Source: Calliopum simillimum (Eukaryota; Arthropoda; Insecta; Diptera; Lauxaniidae). Taken from it: a stretch of DNA of 64,000 nucleotides. A program made the translations under genes and the position numbers. The notes under the pieces are model-generated. The model had not been told where the DNA came from and did no database searches. It saw nothing but the letters and a program-made list of their open reading frames with translations. How positions within the stretch are numbered: position 1 is the stretch's first letter; the number at the start of each line of letters is the position of its first letter. The DNA is taken from assembly GCA_951812925.1 (NCBI GenBank), contig OX638370.1:123952897-124016896 (forward strand). Direction: 5' to 3'. Positions 34,761 through 44,832 of this stretch are shown one piece after another.

Positions 34761-36198
34761 TGTGATCATCTCACTTTTCTCGAAATTTGCAGTTGGGTTC
34801 TCAGATTTTTATAAAAATTCACTGAGATTTTCTAAGTGCTTAGCATGGAGACCTCTCATTATTAGTTTTGCGAAAAAAAATTTGTTTCCAAGTTATGGGC
34901 ATGGAACCTCAGAGTGTTCAAGTGGTGTTTTTGCGAAAAATCGATCCAATTTTTTTTCTAGGTCCCACCATTTTGTCAAAAATAAATTTTTTTAATTTTT
35001 GTTATCGGATTCTTGTAGCATTTTAAACGTTAATTAAATTTTTATTTTCAAATTTTGGAAAATTTTTAAAATTTACAAAATGGCGGTAATTTTTTGAAAA
35101 ATCTTAAAAGTTGATTATCTCAAATTAATATTTTTTTTATTTTTTTATTTTTTTTTACAGAAAGGTGAATAAAATACAAACATTTTGTGAAAGAATTGTT
35201 TGGCGCGAAACGGTTGTGAGAGCCACAGGAAGTTTTTATCTAAAGAGTCACGTGACAATTTTTTTAAATTTGTTTTGTGCTTTCATTTACACCCACTAGG
35301 TGGCCAAAAAAAAATTTCAAAGTACAAGAATATAACTATAACAACCTATACCAAAAAAACCGATATTTCCTATATGAATCATAAAAATAAGTATTGACGA
35401 AATGACGGCCATGTTTTGAAAAATCTTCAAAATTAATTTTCCAAAAAAAATTTTCTATTTTTTTTTACTTAAGTCTGTTGAAAAACGAATGTTTATCATC
35501 CACCTTTCAAAAGATTTCTTTAAATTTTCTTAAAATTTTTTTTTTTTTTTTCGGAAAATTGATTTTTAAGATTTTTCAAAACATGAGCATCATTTCGCCA
35601 ATACTTATTTTTATGATTCATATAGGAAATATCGGTTTTTTTGTATAGCTTGTGTTTTCTAGTGGGTGTAAATGAAACCCCCAAAACAAATTTAAAAAAA
35701 TTGTCACGTGACTCTTTAGATAAAAACTTCCTGTGGCTCTCACAACCGTTTCGCGCCAAACAATTCTTTCACAAAATGTTTGTATTTTATTCACCTTTCT
35801 GTAAAAAAAAATAAAAAAATAAAAAAAATATTATTTTGAGATAATCAACTTTTAAGATTTTCCAAAAAATTACCGCCATTTTGTAAATTTTCAAAATTTT
35901 CCAAAATTTGAAAATAAAAATTTGATTAACGTTTAAAATGCTACAAGAATCCGAAAACAAAAATTAAAAAAATTTATTTTTGACAAAATGGTGGGACCTA
36001 AAAAAAAAATTGCATCGATTTTTCGCAAAAACACCACTTGAACACTCTGAGGTTCCATGCTCATAACTAGGAAAAAATTTTTTTTTCGCAAAACTAATAA
36101 TGAGAGGTCTCCATGCTAAGCACTAAGAACATCTCTGTGAATTTTTATAAAAATCTGAGAACCCAACTGCAAATTTCGAGAAAAGTGAGATGATCACA
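34761..36198. repeat. Long hairpin: ~690-bp inverted arms
   Basis: TGTGATCATCTCACTTTTC at 34761 is matched by its inverse ending at 36198. The two halves stay alignable nearly to the centre at about 35480, with scattered substitutions and small indels. One sign is that 35200-35397 on plus and 35520-35759 on minus begin with the same 26-residue conceptual peptide (MARNGCESHRK...). If transcribed, the RNA would fold into a stem of several hundred base pairs with a spacer under 100 nt. No protein is encoded. It could be a foldback element, an inverted duplication or a hairpin-RNA locus. Confidence 0.8.
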
Positions 36199-36583
36199 GC
36201 CATGCAAACAAAAATGTCTGATCGGATCTACTTTCGGAGACATAGCCATCGAAAGATCGGGATATAGCTTTAATAAAAATCGGTATGAGTTCGGAACCCC
36301 TGGCTGGATTTGAATAATATTGAAGTCATATCAAAGGTATTTTAACCTACTACAAAATTGTGGTACAAAAATTTTTAATCCGAGTCAACATTTTCGAGAT
36401 ATGGCGTAATTTCAAAAATTTTTACCAGTTTTTTATTTTTAAAACACTATTTTTCCAAAAAATGTCTGACTAACCTATAGTTTTTGTAACAAATTATGGA
36501 ATCCTTATCAATTTTATTCGATTTGATATGCAATTTATACATTATTTCTTTCAATAGCACATTCTTTATAGGAAAACAAAAGA
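36199..36583. other. Non-coding stretch, old repeat words
   Basis: Phrases such as AAAATTTTTACCAGTTTTTT (near 36415) recur inverted near 37060. This suggests an old inverted repeat flanking the tandem duplication at 36584. Confidence 0.4.
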
Positions 36584-36893
36584 GTAAGCCAAAGAAATTT
36601 TTATGAACAACAACAACATCGGAAATTTGGAATTTTGCTAGCAAACTAGGTGTTGGATATATTATAGACTGATCCGCGGCCGAAGACCGCCGCGAAGCCA
36701 AAGTAAGCCAAAGAAATTTTTATGAACAACAACAACATCGGAAATTTGGAATTTTGCTAGCAAACTAGGTGTTGGATATATTATAGACTGATCCGCGGCC
36801 GAAGACCGCCGCGAAGCTGGTTTGGGAGTGTCAAATCCTGAGCTGCGGCCGAAGCCGCCCACTTACCCCTACTCTTATGTAAAATTACTGTGG
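36584..36893. repeat. 119-bp tandem duplication and G+C-rich module, copy 2
   Basis: Positions 36584-36702 and 36703-36821 are near-identical copies of GTAAGCCAAAGAAATTTTTA through CGCCGCGAAGC. The second copy continues into GAGCTGCGGCCGAAGCCGCC and CTTACCCCTACTCTTATG. These words are the inverse of the G+C-rich module at 31005-31189, so the two are copies of one repeat. Confidence 0.75.
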
Positions 36894-37504
36894 GAAAAAA
36901 AATCGACCCGAATTTCAGAAGAGTCGTAATATCTCGAAAACTACGAGCCAGATTTCAAAAATTTTGTGTTCAGTATTGTAGTTTATTAAATTACCTTTTA
37001 AATGTCGTTTTTGTTAGTATGTAAGACATTTTTGGAAAAATAGTGCTTTAAAAACGAAAAAACTGGTAAAAATTTTCGAAAATTTACCATATCTCCAAAA
37101 CCATGACTCGGATTTAAAACTTTTGCATAACGGTTTTATAGCTAGTTAAAATACCTTTCATATGACACCAATATTATTAAAATCCATTAAGGGATTCTGA
37201 ACTTTTACTTGAACTTAATTTTAAGAGCCCTATTTGGGCAAAAACAATATAAAAAAAACATCAACAGTTTTTTTAAAGTAAAATTGTTGCCTAAGATTTG
37301 GCAGTTGTTAAATTTTTATTTGTGTGAGTGATAATGATAAAGGGAAAAACAAAATTATAATTATTTTGGTTTAATATCTATATATAAATAGGCAAACGAA
37401 ATCGGTTCAGTCCCTGTTTCTATACCTAAATCTCAACCGATTTGCTTGATTTTTTTTTGTTGAAAAGGTTGTGAGGAGGAGCAGTGCATAGGACTATATT
37501 TTTT

Positions 37505-37890
37505 TTTAAAGTGGGTGGTGCCACACCCCTAAATAGAAAAAACGCTCTCACGGCTAAACCGCTGCATCCATTTTAACGAAATTTGGTATGAAGATAGGGT
37601 TAGCGCTAAAGAACGGTAGAATGAGCATTATGTTTTTCAGTGGGCGGTGCCACGCCCCTAAATGGAAAAAAGGCTCTCACAGCTAAAGCGGTTCTTCGAT
37701 TTTAACGAAATTTGGTATGGAGATAGGGTTAGCACTAAGGAACGGTAATATGAGCATTATGTTTTTCAGTGGGCGATGCCATGCCCCTAAATGGAAAAAA
37801 CGCTCTAACGGCGAAAATACTGCATACGATTTTTATGAAATTTGGTGTAGATATAGAGTTAGCACTATATAGCACGATAGCATGATTGAT
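37505..37890 (+). repeat. Tandem repeat, three ~128-bp units with GGCGGTGCCACGCCCC
   Basis: GTGGGCGGTGCCACGCCCCT-like words at about 37510, 37639 and 37768 mark units. Each also contains AAATGGAAAAAACGCTCTC, ATTTTAACGAAATTTGGTAT and GATAGGGTTAGCACTAA. The G+C-rich word is shared with families A and B, but the rest of the unit differs. Confidence 0.75.
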
Positions 37891-38342
37891 TTTTATGAAT
37901 TTTGATATAGAAAGATATCAAAAACTGTTTGCTCTTTAGTAGGAGTTACACGCTTAATGGAAAGTACGATATTGCAACTTAGCTGCTGCACCGATGCAGA
38001 TAACCCGAACCCTAAGGAAGAATATTAAAAGCTTTTTGTGTTTTATCGACCAAGGAAGGGTAGAAAAACTTTTTGCTTTATTTTATGGTAAAATCGAAAT
38101 GGTCGAATTTCGGGCACAAGGTTTTAAAAGTTACAAAAGAAAAAGAAAGTTTGTGTAAAAACATGTAGCGATAATTTCTGCACAATATTATATGGCGGCG
38201 CGCAAGAAGAACTTATTTTGCATGTCAAAATAAAAAAATGGATCCCAGCATCTTGCCTTACTATCTGTCAAAAGTCTAGAATCAAAACAAAGAATTTTGA
38301 CATTTTCGTAGTTTAAGAAGATGCAGCATTTGTTATCGCTGC

Positions 38343-39319
38343 CAGCGCTTCCAAAATAAAAAAAAAATGGGTGCCCATCATTTTAAAAATTGGTGCCTAA
38401 AGGTGCCCGATTCGAGCAAAACAATTTTTTTTTTTGTCTTGAAAACGAGCTTTAATTTTTTGTCTTCTACTTCTTAAATAAATGGTTTTTTAGTTAAAAT
38501 TAATTTTTTACATATCGTCACCCCAATTTGTACAGCAACTACAACAAGTGAGCGACGATATATCATTTAAAACATTTTTAACTAAATAGATTAATTGAAG
38601 TACAGCAGCAAAATTGCATGCTTAAAGATAATTTTTTTTTCCGGAGAACCACAGGCGGTTCCAGGCGAAAGCTTGGAGTGTAAAGTGTAAAATTGGAGAA
38701 AAAAAATAGTTTTTTGGTAAATTTTTGGCTTATGTGTAATTCCCTTTAAAGCAAATCGTTCGACATCATTAAACTTAAAATTGGATAAGTAGAAATAAAG
38801 TTATAGCTTTTCAAAAAAATATATTCTTCAAAATTCAATATCCTATATCTCCGTCACTTTTGAAAAGTTTTAAAAAACATTTGATTGTAAATTTATTCAG
38901 TATGACACTATAGCTTAGCCCAAACTATATAGCCAGTTTTGTTTTTGTTAAAATTTCATTAACCACCACCTTTTAACAAAAAACTGATATTTCAAGGGGC
39001 TGTACAGAAAAGGGGAATTTTTTTTAGGCTTCCTTATAACACAAGACGATAGACCTATCCTATGGCATTAGAAATTTGCAAGAAAACTAATACTTATGTC
39101 AAAATGCATGACTTCCGCAATTTTAACATTTGCCAATTCAAATATTTGTAAATAAATTAAACAGAGAACAATGCTCTCTCCCAGGCTCTGAGGATTTAAT
39201 TTTTGTAGCTGGACAAAAACTGAGTGCCCAAACAAGAAGAAAGTGCCCAAAAGTGCCCAAGTGCCCAAACTTTTGGAAAGTGCGCGTTGGGCACTATAAT
39301 GCCCGTTTCGGAAGCGCTG
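38343..39319. mobile_element. hAT-type element (CAGCGCTTCC ends)
   Basis: CAGCGCTTCCAAAAT and the inverse of CAGCGCTTCCGAAA are bounded by perfect 8-bp duplications, ATCGCTGC, at 38335-38342 and 39320-39327. GTGCCCA is repeated near both ends (38375-38410, 39220-39300), like the subterminal transposase-binding repeats of hATs. There is no transposase frame. Confidence 0.8.
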
Positions 39320-39599
39320 ATCGCTGCAACCAGGGTAATTCAACCATGTTATTTTGCATAGTTTGACAAGTTCACTTCTAAAGCTTTTGTGTGGTGAATT
39401 TATGAGCTTTTTCTAAAAGATTTCTGCGCCAGAATACCGAATGTCTTCGGGAGTCTTTAAAAATCTTAGAAAGTAATTCTGACATGTATTCCGAAAGACT
39501 TACTGCTGTCTTAGCCAGAATAAATCTATTAATTTCCTTTAGTTTTCACACAATTTTTGAGGGTACATAATTGTTGTGTGCATTTTTGTGAGTAGCTGT

Positions 39600-41322
39600 G
39601 CTTGTGCGGCTAAGAAAAATAGCTTACTAAAGTGCTCCTTGTCCATGTCCTAGGATCAGTGCTGTCGTTTACACTTTAATTGAAGTGTTTTGCTCCTTTT
39701 TTATCAAAAAAACTTCGCCACTTCTCCTTTCATAAAATCACTTCACTTTTTTTGTAAATACAAAATTTGTCTTAAAATTTGTCTATTCTTTTTATGAGAG
39801 CTCAGAAACATACTTTTTTGTTTGCCTGAAGTCTGCCCTAACCTGCCCTGACTGAAAAGTAATTTGTTTTTTCAAGCGAGCAAAGCAACATTTCGATATA
39901 CTTCACGGGAAACTTTTTACAGAGAATTAAATTTGCCATCGAAATAGTTTATAGACCAAAAAAAGAAAGCAAAAATTTTGAATTCTTGTGTTTTTTACTC
40001 TTTTGTCTATTACTGTTTTAGGGTCAGAGATAGGGAAAGATATAGCAGGATATCATAAGAATAGATAAAATTTCCTTTAAAACGCTTCATTATAAAATTT
40101 TTAGGTGAAAAATTAGCCGAAATATGGCTAATCGGACATTTAAATTTTTTTTAAGTGGTCGGAAAGTTTTTTTTTACTCAAAAAAAGGCGTCTTACGAGA
40201 AAAGTGTATAATGCCTAAAATACTTAGAATCATTCAAAGAATACGTTTAATTTTTGGGTACATTTTATAATTTTTAAAAAATTGGTCAAAAAAATTAAAA
40301 AAGTTCCATAAAAAAATTCACACGTATTTCTTGGACTATTCTAAGCATTTTTTGCTTTATGCACTTTTTTCGTAAGATGCCTTGTTTTGAGTAAAAACCG
40401 TTTTTTCGACCGCATAAACAAAATTTCCATGTTCGAGTGGTCGGCGATATTTTGGTAAATTTTTGACCTAAGAAATTTTTTATTTATTTTTTTAAAATTT
40501 TTTTAAAATATATTTTCAAATTTTGTTACGTGAATAAATAAAATTGTGATTTTTGTGTACACTTCGCTAATACTTCACTTTTTCAGAATTTTACTTCGCA
40601 ACACTTCACTTTTTACAAAATTTCACTTCGCTCAAACTTTTCAAAACGACAGCACTGCCTAGGATATAAGCATTCTTTAACTTACCGCAGATTTCTGGAA
40701 GAAGTAATTTTGAAGCAAGCGTTCTTTCAATCAAAACAAAAAAAAAAAAAAAAAGGAAACTGACTGTACTGTCATTCAAACCGGGGTGTGAGTGTAACCG
40801 ATAGAAAGATATTCTTTCTACATTACAATTACAAACTTGTTAGACCTCTAGGACACTACCTATATGAGGCAAATGCATAAAATTTGTATGTTAAACATTT
40901 TATCTTATCTCTATTTTGTCCGTTTCTCCTCCTCTCTTTTGTTAAAAGAAAATGCTTGAAATTTATAACAAAAAGTCACTTCAATTAAAAGGCTTACTGC
41001 TTCCTTATAAAAGTCGTTGTGCATTCAATTTTGATTCAATTAAACAAAAATGAAAACCTAAAAAAATTACCCGCGCTGGGAATCGAACACGGTTTCGTGG
41101 CATAGAGATACCTTAATTTCAAACATGTGTAATGTGTGTATACAACAAACGAGTGTCTCTTTTTTACAAATACTACTCAAATGTTAAAACAAACAGATTT
41201 TGATATTTGATTGCTTACTGCAACCTTATAAAAAATCATTGTGTTAGTACTACTAATTGTCTATAGGAACAAACGCTTTAGACATGCTTTCTTATGAAGC
41301 GCTTGATATTTTTCCCACTAGG
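39600..41322. mobile_element. TIR-like element (CCTAGTGGGAAAAA end), copy 2, interrupted
   Basis: Relative of the element at 495-1163. Shared words are CATGTCCTAGGATATAAGC (split by a hAT at 39657), CTTACCGCAG near 40683, CTTACTGCAACCTTATAAAA near 41214, and the right end GAAGCGCTTGATATTTTTCC. Its left edge is uncertain. A minus-strand B-box-like GTGTTCGATTCCCAGC lies at about 41070-41085. Confidence 0.55.
39657..40657. mobile_element. hAT-type element (CAGTGCTGTCG ends), 1001 bp
   Basis: CAGTGCTGTCGTTTACACTT and the inverse of CAGTGCTGTCGTTTTGA have perfect 8-bp duplications, CCTAGGAT, at 39649-39656 and 40658-40665. Copy 1 of the host repeat shows the unoccupied site as CATAGGATG near 592-600. 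ACTTCACTTTTT-type words recur near both ends (subterminal repeats). An internal inverted pair, GGCGTCTTACGAGAAAAGTG near 40186 and its inverse near 40380, forms a large stem. No transposase. Confidence 0.85.
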
Positions 41323-41550
41323 AGGAGGTATAGCTTTATAGCAGACCATCTTTGAAAAAAGTTTCAATTAATTTAATTTCATTCATGGTATGTATTTTTA
41401 AATTAAAACTCGTAGGACTATGGTTTTAGAGGAATGTTGATTTTTCTAGAGAGATAACATTCATAAATTTCGTATCTTTTTTGTAACAGAACTTTGCTGA
41501 GCAATTTTTACGTGTTTCACATTTTTTTTTGATTCTTTCATGAAAACAGC

Positions 41551-41631
41551 GGTGCCGTGACATAATCCCCACGGACATAATCCCCATATCGTGAATGGGG
41601 ATTATGTCCGTGGGGATTATGTCACGGCACC
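41551..41631. repeat. Perfect 36-bp palindrome arms at the MULE terminus
   Basis: GGTGCCGTGACATAATCCCC plus 16 more bases are followed after a 9-nt loop by the exact inverse, ending GGCACC at 41631. The terminus therefore exists in both orientations side by side, either as a tiny foldback element or as an inverted TIR duplication. Confidence 0.85.
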
Positions 41632-41887
41632 GACATATTCCCCATTTACGAAATGGGGATTATGTCCGAAAATTTTTCGGACATAATCCCCACCAAGAAG
41701 TCGGACATATTCCCCATAACATTCGGACATAATCCCCATCACAATTATTTTGTTATTGTCAAGTTTTAAGTCTAAAAATCAACTATTTTGTAAAATCATC
41801 CGTTATCAACTTAACAGTTAGATATTTAAGCATTGGTTTTTTTAACATACTTCTGATGCATTTGTTTTGAAACGTGGTGCAATCAAC

Positions 41888-43426
41888 ATGTCGGAAAACG
41901 TGAGTTATGAGTTTATCGCGGGTGCTCGTAAAAATAGTGTATTGCTTTATATTCCAACTGAAAAACAAATATATTCCTTCAAATCTTCAAGAACAATAAA
42001 AGTGAAAAAAGAAAAAATAAAGACATATCAGTGCTATGAGAAAAACTGTAAAGCGTGTGTTGATTTTTTTTTTTGGACAAAAACATAGCACGTCGAAATA
42101 AAACTGCGCATATGGAACATCCATTGCAAGAAAATCGAATGGAAGACTTTAAGCTTCGAAACTCGTTAAAAAAAAACGTTCCATCGCTAAATATTCAAGA
42201 TAACAGGGTTCGGACATTATTTAACAACGAATGCCAAAAAAATAAAAGTGCTTCAAAAAATATAATTTTTTGTAAAGTCCAACGGCATTTGCGGCGATTG
42301 AAATCTGATGCATTGCCGAAATCTCCACAAAACCCGCAAGACTTCATAAAAGTTTTTCAAAGTGAATTTTGTATGAAAGTATTTAGAATGTGCGAAAGCG
42401 TTGCTGAAGAGACTTTTTATAAAACAACAGTTATTGAAAACGACTTTTCTTACACGTTGTTCTTTTCAACGCCAATATCTGGACTCATTAATAATGCCTA
42501 TAGTAATGATAGACATTTTTTGATGGACACAACATTTGCTGTAGTGCCGTCTTGTGGATACAAGCAGCTACTTATTATTTATTTTGGACACGACAACCAT
42601 GTAAGTAAAACCAAAAAACGTTTTGTTTTCCCTTAACCTTTTCCCATCTATTTTTATTTTAGGTAGTAAACACTTTCTAACTTATTCATGTTGTAATTAA
42701 TTTTAATAAAGTCCTTTTGCTTTGAATGCTTAATCGATTTATTTTGAAAATAATGTAGAAAAAAGAGTTTCGAGAATTTCGCGAGCGAAGCGAGCGCGCT
42801 GGGGGATAATTATGATATCCAAGCCGAAAACTTTAACGATCGAAATTCTAGCGAAGCGAGCGCGCTGGGGGATATCATAATTATCCCCCAGCGCGCATTT
42901 TTAGTATACTTTCCTCAACAAGTTTATGTCTCTATCCTCTGATCAATATGCAAAATTTTTCTTTCAGGTTTTCTCAATTGTATACGCGCTCATGTCAAAT
43001 AAAAAGCAGAAAGCTTATGAACACCTCTTCACATTTATAAATTCAAATTTATTCGAATTCAAGCCAAAAACTTTTACGACCGATTTCAAAAACGGCTTAA
43101 GAAATGCTCTTTGCAGCATCTTTCCTGAGGCTCGCCTCAAAGGATGCTGGTTCCATTATTGCCAGGCGATCAGGAGAAGATCTGCAAAGTTGAAGGATAT
43201 TGGCAAAATTGTAAAGCAGAACAAAGAAGCTAAGGAAATTTTTCAAAAAATTTTAGCTCTCCCACTCCTCAGCCCAGACGAATTAATAGAGGGCTTTAGT
43301 TTGTGCGAAGCCTATGGAAGGCCGAATTTAGGAGCGCTGCCGGAAATATTTTTGAGCCTTTTTTTGACTGTCTGTCTGTCCGCCAGTGAAAATAGTTTGC
43401 ACGGGAAACCTAAGCAAGATTTTTAG
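41888..43426 (+). pseudogene. MULE transposase with FLYWCH-like N-terminus
   Basis: ATG at 41888 opens a frame with a FLYWCH-like zinc-binding half (YQCYEKNCKA near 42030-42055). A run of eleven T (42064-42074) shifts the frame by one. The next frame supplies an HMEH-like second half (near 42112) and continues. FLMDTTFAVVP near 42520 holds the first catalytic Asp. A consensus donor CAT|GTAAGT at 42600/42601 and acceptor TTTCAG|GTT at 42967/42968 remove 367 bp in phase 0 and join GHDNH to VFSIVYALMSNK. TTDFKNGLR (second Asp) near 43080 and the CWFHYCQA motif near 43150 follow. The frame ends soon after the insertion at 43422, so the C-terminus with the catalytic Glu is missing. Confidence 0.8.
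42601..42967 (+). other. Predicted intron of the MULE transposase, with CpG-rich repeats
   Basis: GTAAGT donor and a pyrimidine-rich ...TTTTTCTTTCAG acceptor, phase 0. The intron has two direct copies of GCGAAGCGAGCGCGCTGGGG (near 42786 and 42852). The second is followed by its own inverse, giving a hairpin GCGCGCTGGGGGAT...ATCCCCCAGCGCGC (42860-42896). This CpG-rich block is foreign in composition to the A+T-rich exons. Confidence 0.75.
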
Positions 43427-43492
43427 TTTTTGGAACAGATGATGATTTACATTATTAGCTACCAACAATGAAAATACATTGATGGTCGGAGC

Positions 43493-43849
43493 CAGTGTTG
43501 CCAACTTAGTGCTTTTCGCACTAGATCTAGTGCTTTTTTGGGATTATTACCCGTAAAATTTTTGGCCTAGCGCTTTTCCATTTTTAGTTTTATTTAAAAA
43601 AGAAAGATTGGTGGTCCTTATTTCCCTCCCTTACCCCAATAATTATTTATTGAAAAGTCTTTTTATAAAATTGATTCATAATTAAAATGTTTTAATTAAA
43701 AATTACTAAACTTGTCTGTACACGTACGAAACTTTTTCTTTTCTTTAAAATTTTTTTTTTGCAAATTAGAATTTAGTGCCTTTTTTGGGAAAAAACACGT
43801 TTTTTTGCCGGATTTGGTGCGTTTTCAAATTTAAAAGTTGGAAACACTG
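43493..43849. mobile_element. hAT-type miniature element (CAGTGTTGCCAAC)
   Basis: CAGTGTTGCCAACTTAG and the inverse of CAGTGTTTCCAACTTTT have perfect 8-bp duplications, GTCGGAGC, at 43485-43492 and 43850-43857. The other arm of the surrounding foldback (near 45185-45200) shows the unoccupied site as a single GCTCCGAC. Subterminal AGTGCTTTT-type words recur. Length 357 bp, non-coding. Confidence 0.9.
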
Positions 43850-43959
43850 GTCGGAGCTTACAGTTCAGTGTTTTTGAGTAAAACAACAATAAAAACACAA
43901 AAAACAAGGCAAAAATACACATAAATAAAAAAGCAAAAAAATGTATCGGAAGGCTGGTT

Positions 43960-44832
43960 CAGTGTTGCCAGGTAAGTTCTTCTATTTTCCCCCAGATTGC
44001 ACGAGATTTCCCCTAAATTTTGGTTTTTTGACGAAATATCCCCTAAATGGAAAATGTTATATTTTGCGACCAAAAAAAAAAAAAAAAGAAAGTTCCAAAT
44101 TTCAAAACGAAATTAATATTTTTCATAAAGAAAATTCCCCCAAATTCTGGACTTTTGACAAAAATTCCCCTAAATATGGAACATTTATATTTTGGTAAAA
44201 AAGTGAATGTTGTTTCAATATATTTTATATATTTTATAAATATAGATATTTTTAATAACATGTACTATAGGTAGGTACTGTAATTTTATATATTTTAAAA
44301 TAAGGTTTTCTTAATATTTACATCTACAACTCTGACAAAGTATTTATTAAAGTTTCATCTACATCAGCATTTTTAAGCATACTTTTCGAAGGCTCGTTCG
44401 ACAAATTATCCTTAACCCGGAGAGTGGCAGCCTCTACGGCTTAAACTGGTAAACTCAATAATGCAAGCTTAGAAATATAAGGAAATTTCTGTTCTCCACT
44501 TGCTGTTGTCAATTGACTCACCGCTGACCAATATTCATTTGTATTTTCTTCTTTTACTTGGGTTTCATGAAGATGATCCAATTTACCAATAATTTCGTCA
44601 ATAGTGCCGCCTGACGATTGTTCAAATGTTGATGCTATTCTAGAAATGTCTTTTGGAAAATTCTGATTTAAGTCTTTCACCGAAAATAAGCTCAAAGTAT
44701 CCACTAGATTTCCCCTAGACCTTTTTAAAATCTCCTGAACAAATCCCCTAAATAATGTATCCCCTAGATTGCTCCCTAGACCTTTTAAAATCCCCTAAAT
44801 CTAGGGGGAAATTCCCTAAACTGGCAACACTG
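43960..44832. mobile_element. hAT-type element (CAGTGTTGCCAG) with transposase fragment
   Basis: CAGTGTTGCCAGGTAAG and the inverse of CAGTGTTGCCAGTTTAG have perfect 8-bp duplications, GGCTGGTT, at 43952-43959 and 44833-44840. CCCCTAAAT variants recur at least seven times near the two ends. A remnant of hAT transposase C-terminus lies inside on the minus strand, so this is a deletion derivative of an autonomous element. Confidence 0.9.
44441..44704 (-). pseudogene. hAT transposase C-terminal fragment
   Basis: An 87-codon minus-strand frame. EYWSAVSQLT near residue 57 followed by ASGEQKFPYISKLALLSLPV fits the hAT dimerisation domain, which normally reads through LSxPxSSAxxERxFS. Here a TAA replaces the expected continuation. 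The same frame is then open for about 35 more codons, so a point mutation or small deletion removed the signature. DDE catalytic parts are absent. Confidence 0.6.

Larger units (their letters stand above)
41551..43421 (+). mobile_element. MULE (Mutator-like element), 5' part with transposase
   Basis: The 5' end carries the GGTGCCGTGACATAATCCCC terminus shared with the miniature elements at 26170 and 30847, followed by further GGACATAATCCCC repeats to 41741. A MULE transposase gene begins 147 bp later. The shared terminus and 9-bp duplication type point to this as the autonomous partner family. The body is cut at 43421 by another insertion. No 3' TIR is visible within the window, so the element is incomplete or its end has been lost. 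Confidence 0.7.

Noticed and set aside
35200..35759. Two similar convergent frames as paired genes
   Set aside because: They are the same conceptual peptide read from the two arms of the long hairpin, without homology to a known protein.
41888..43426. MULE transposase as a domesticated host gene
   Set aside because: It sits beside element termini, is truncated by another insertion and has a frameshift.
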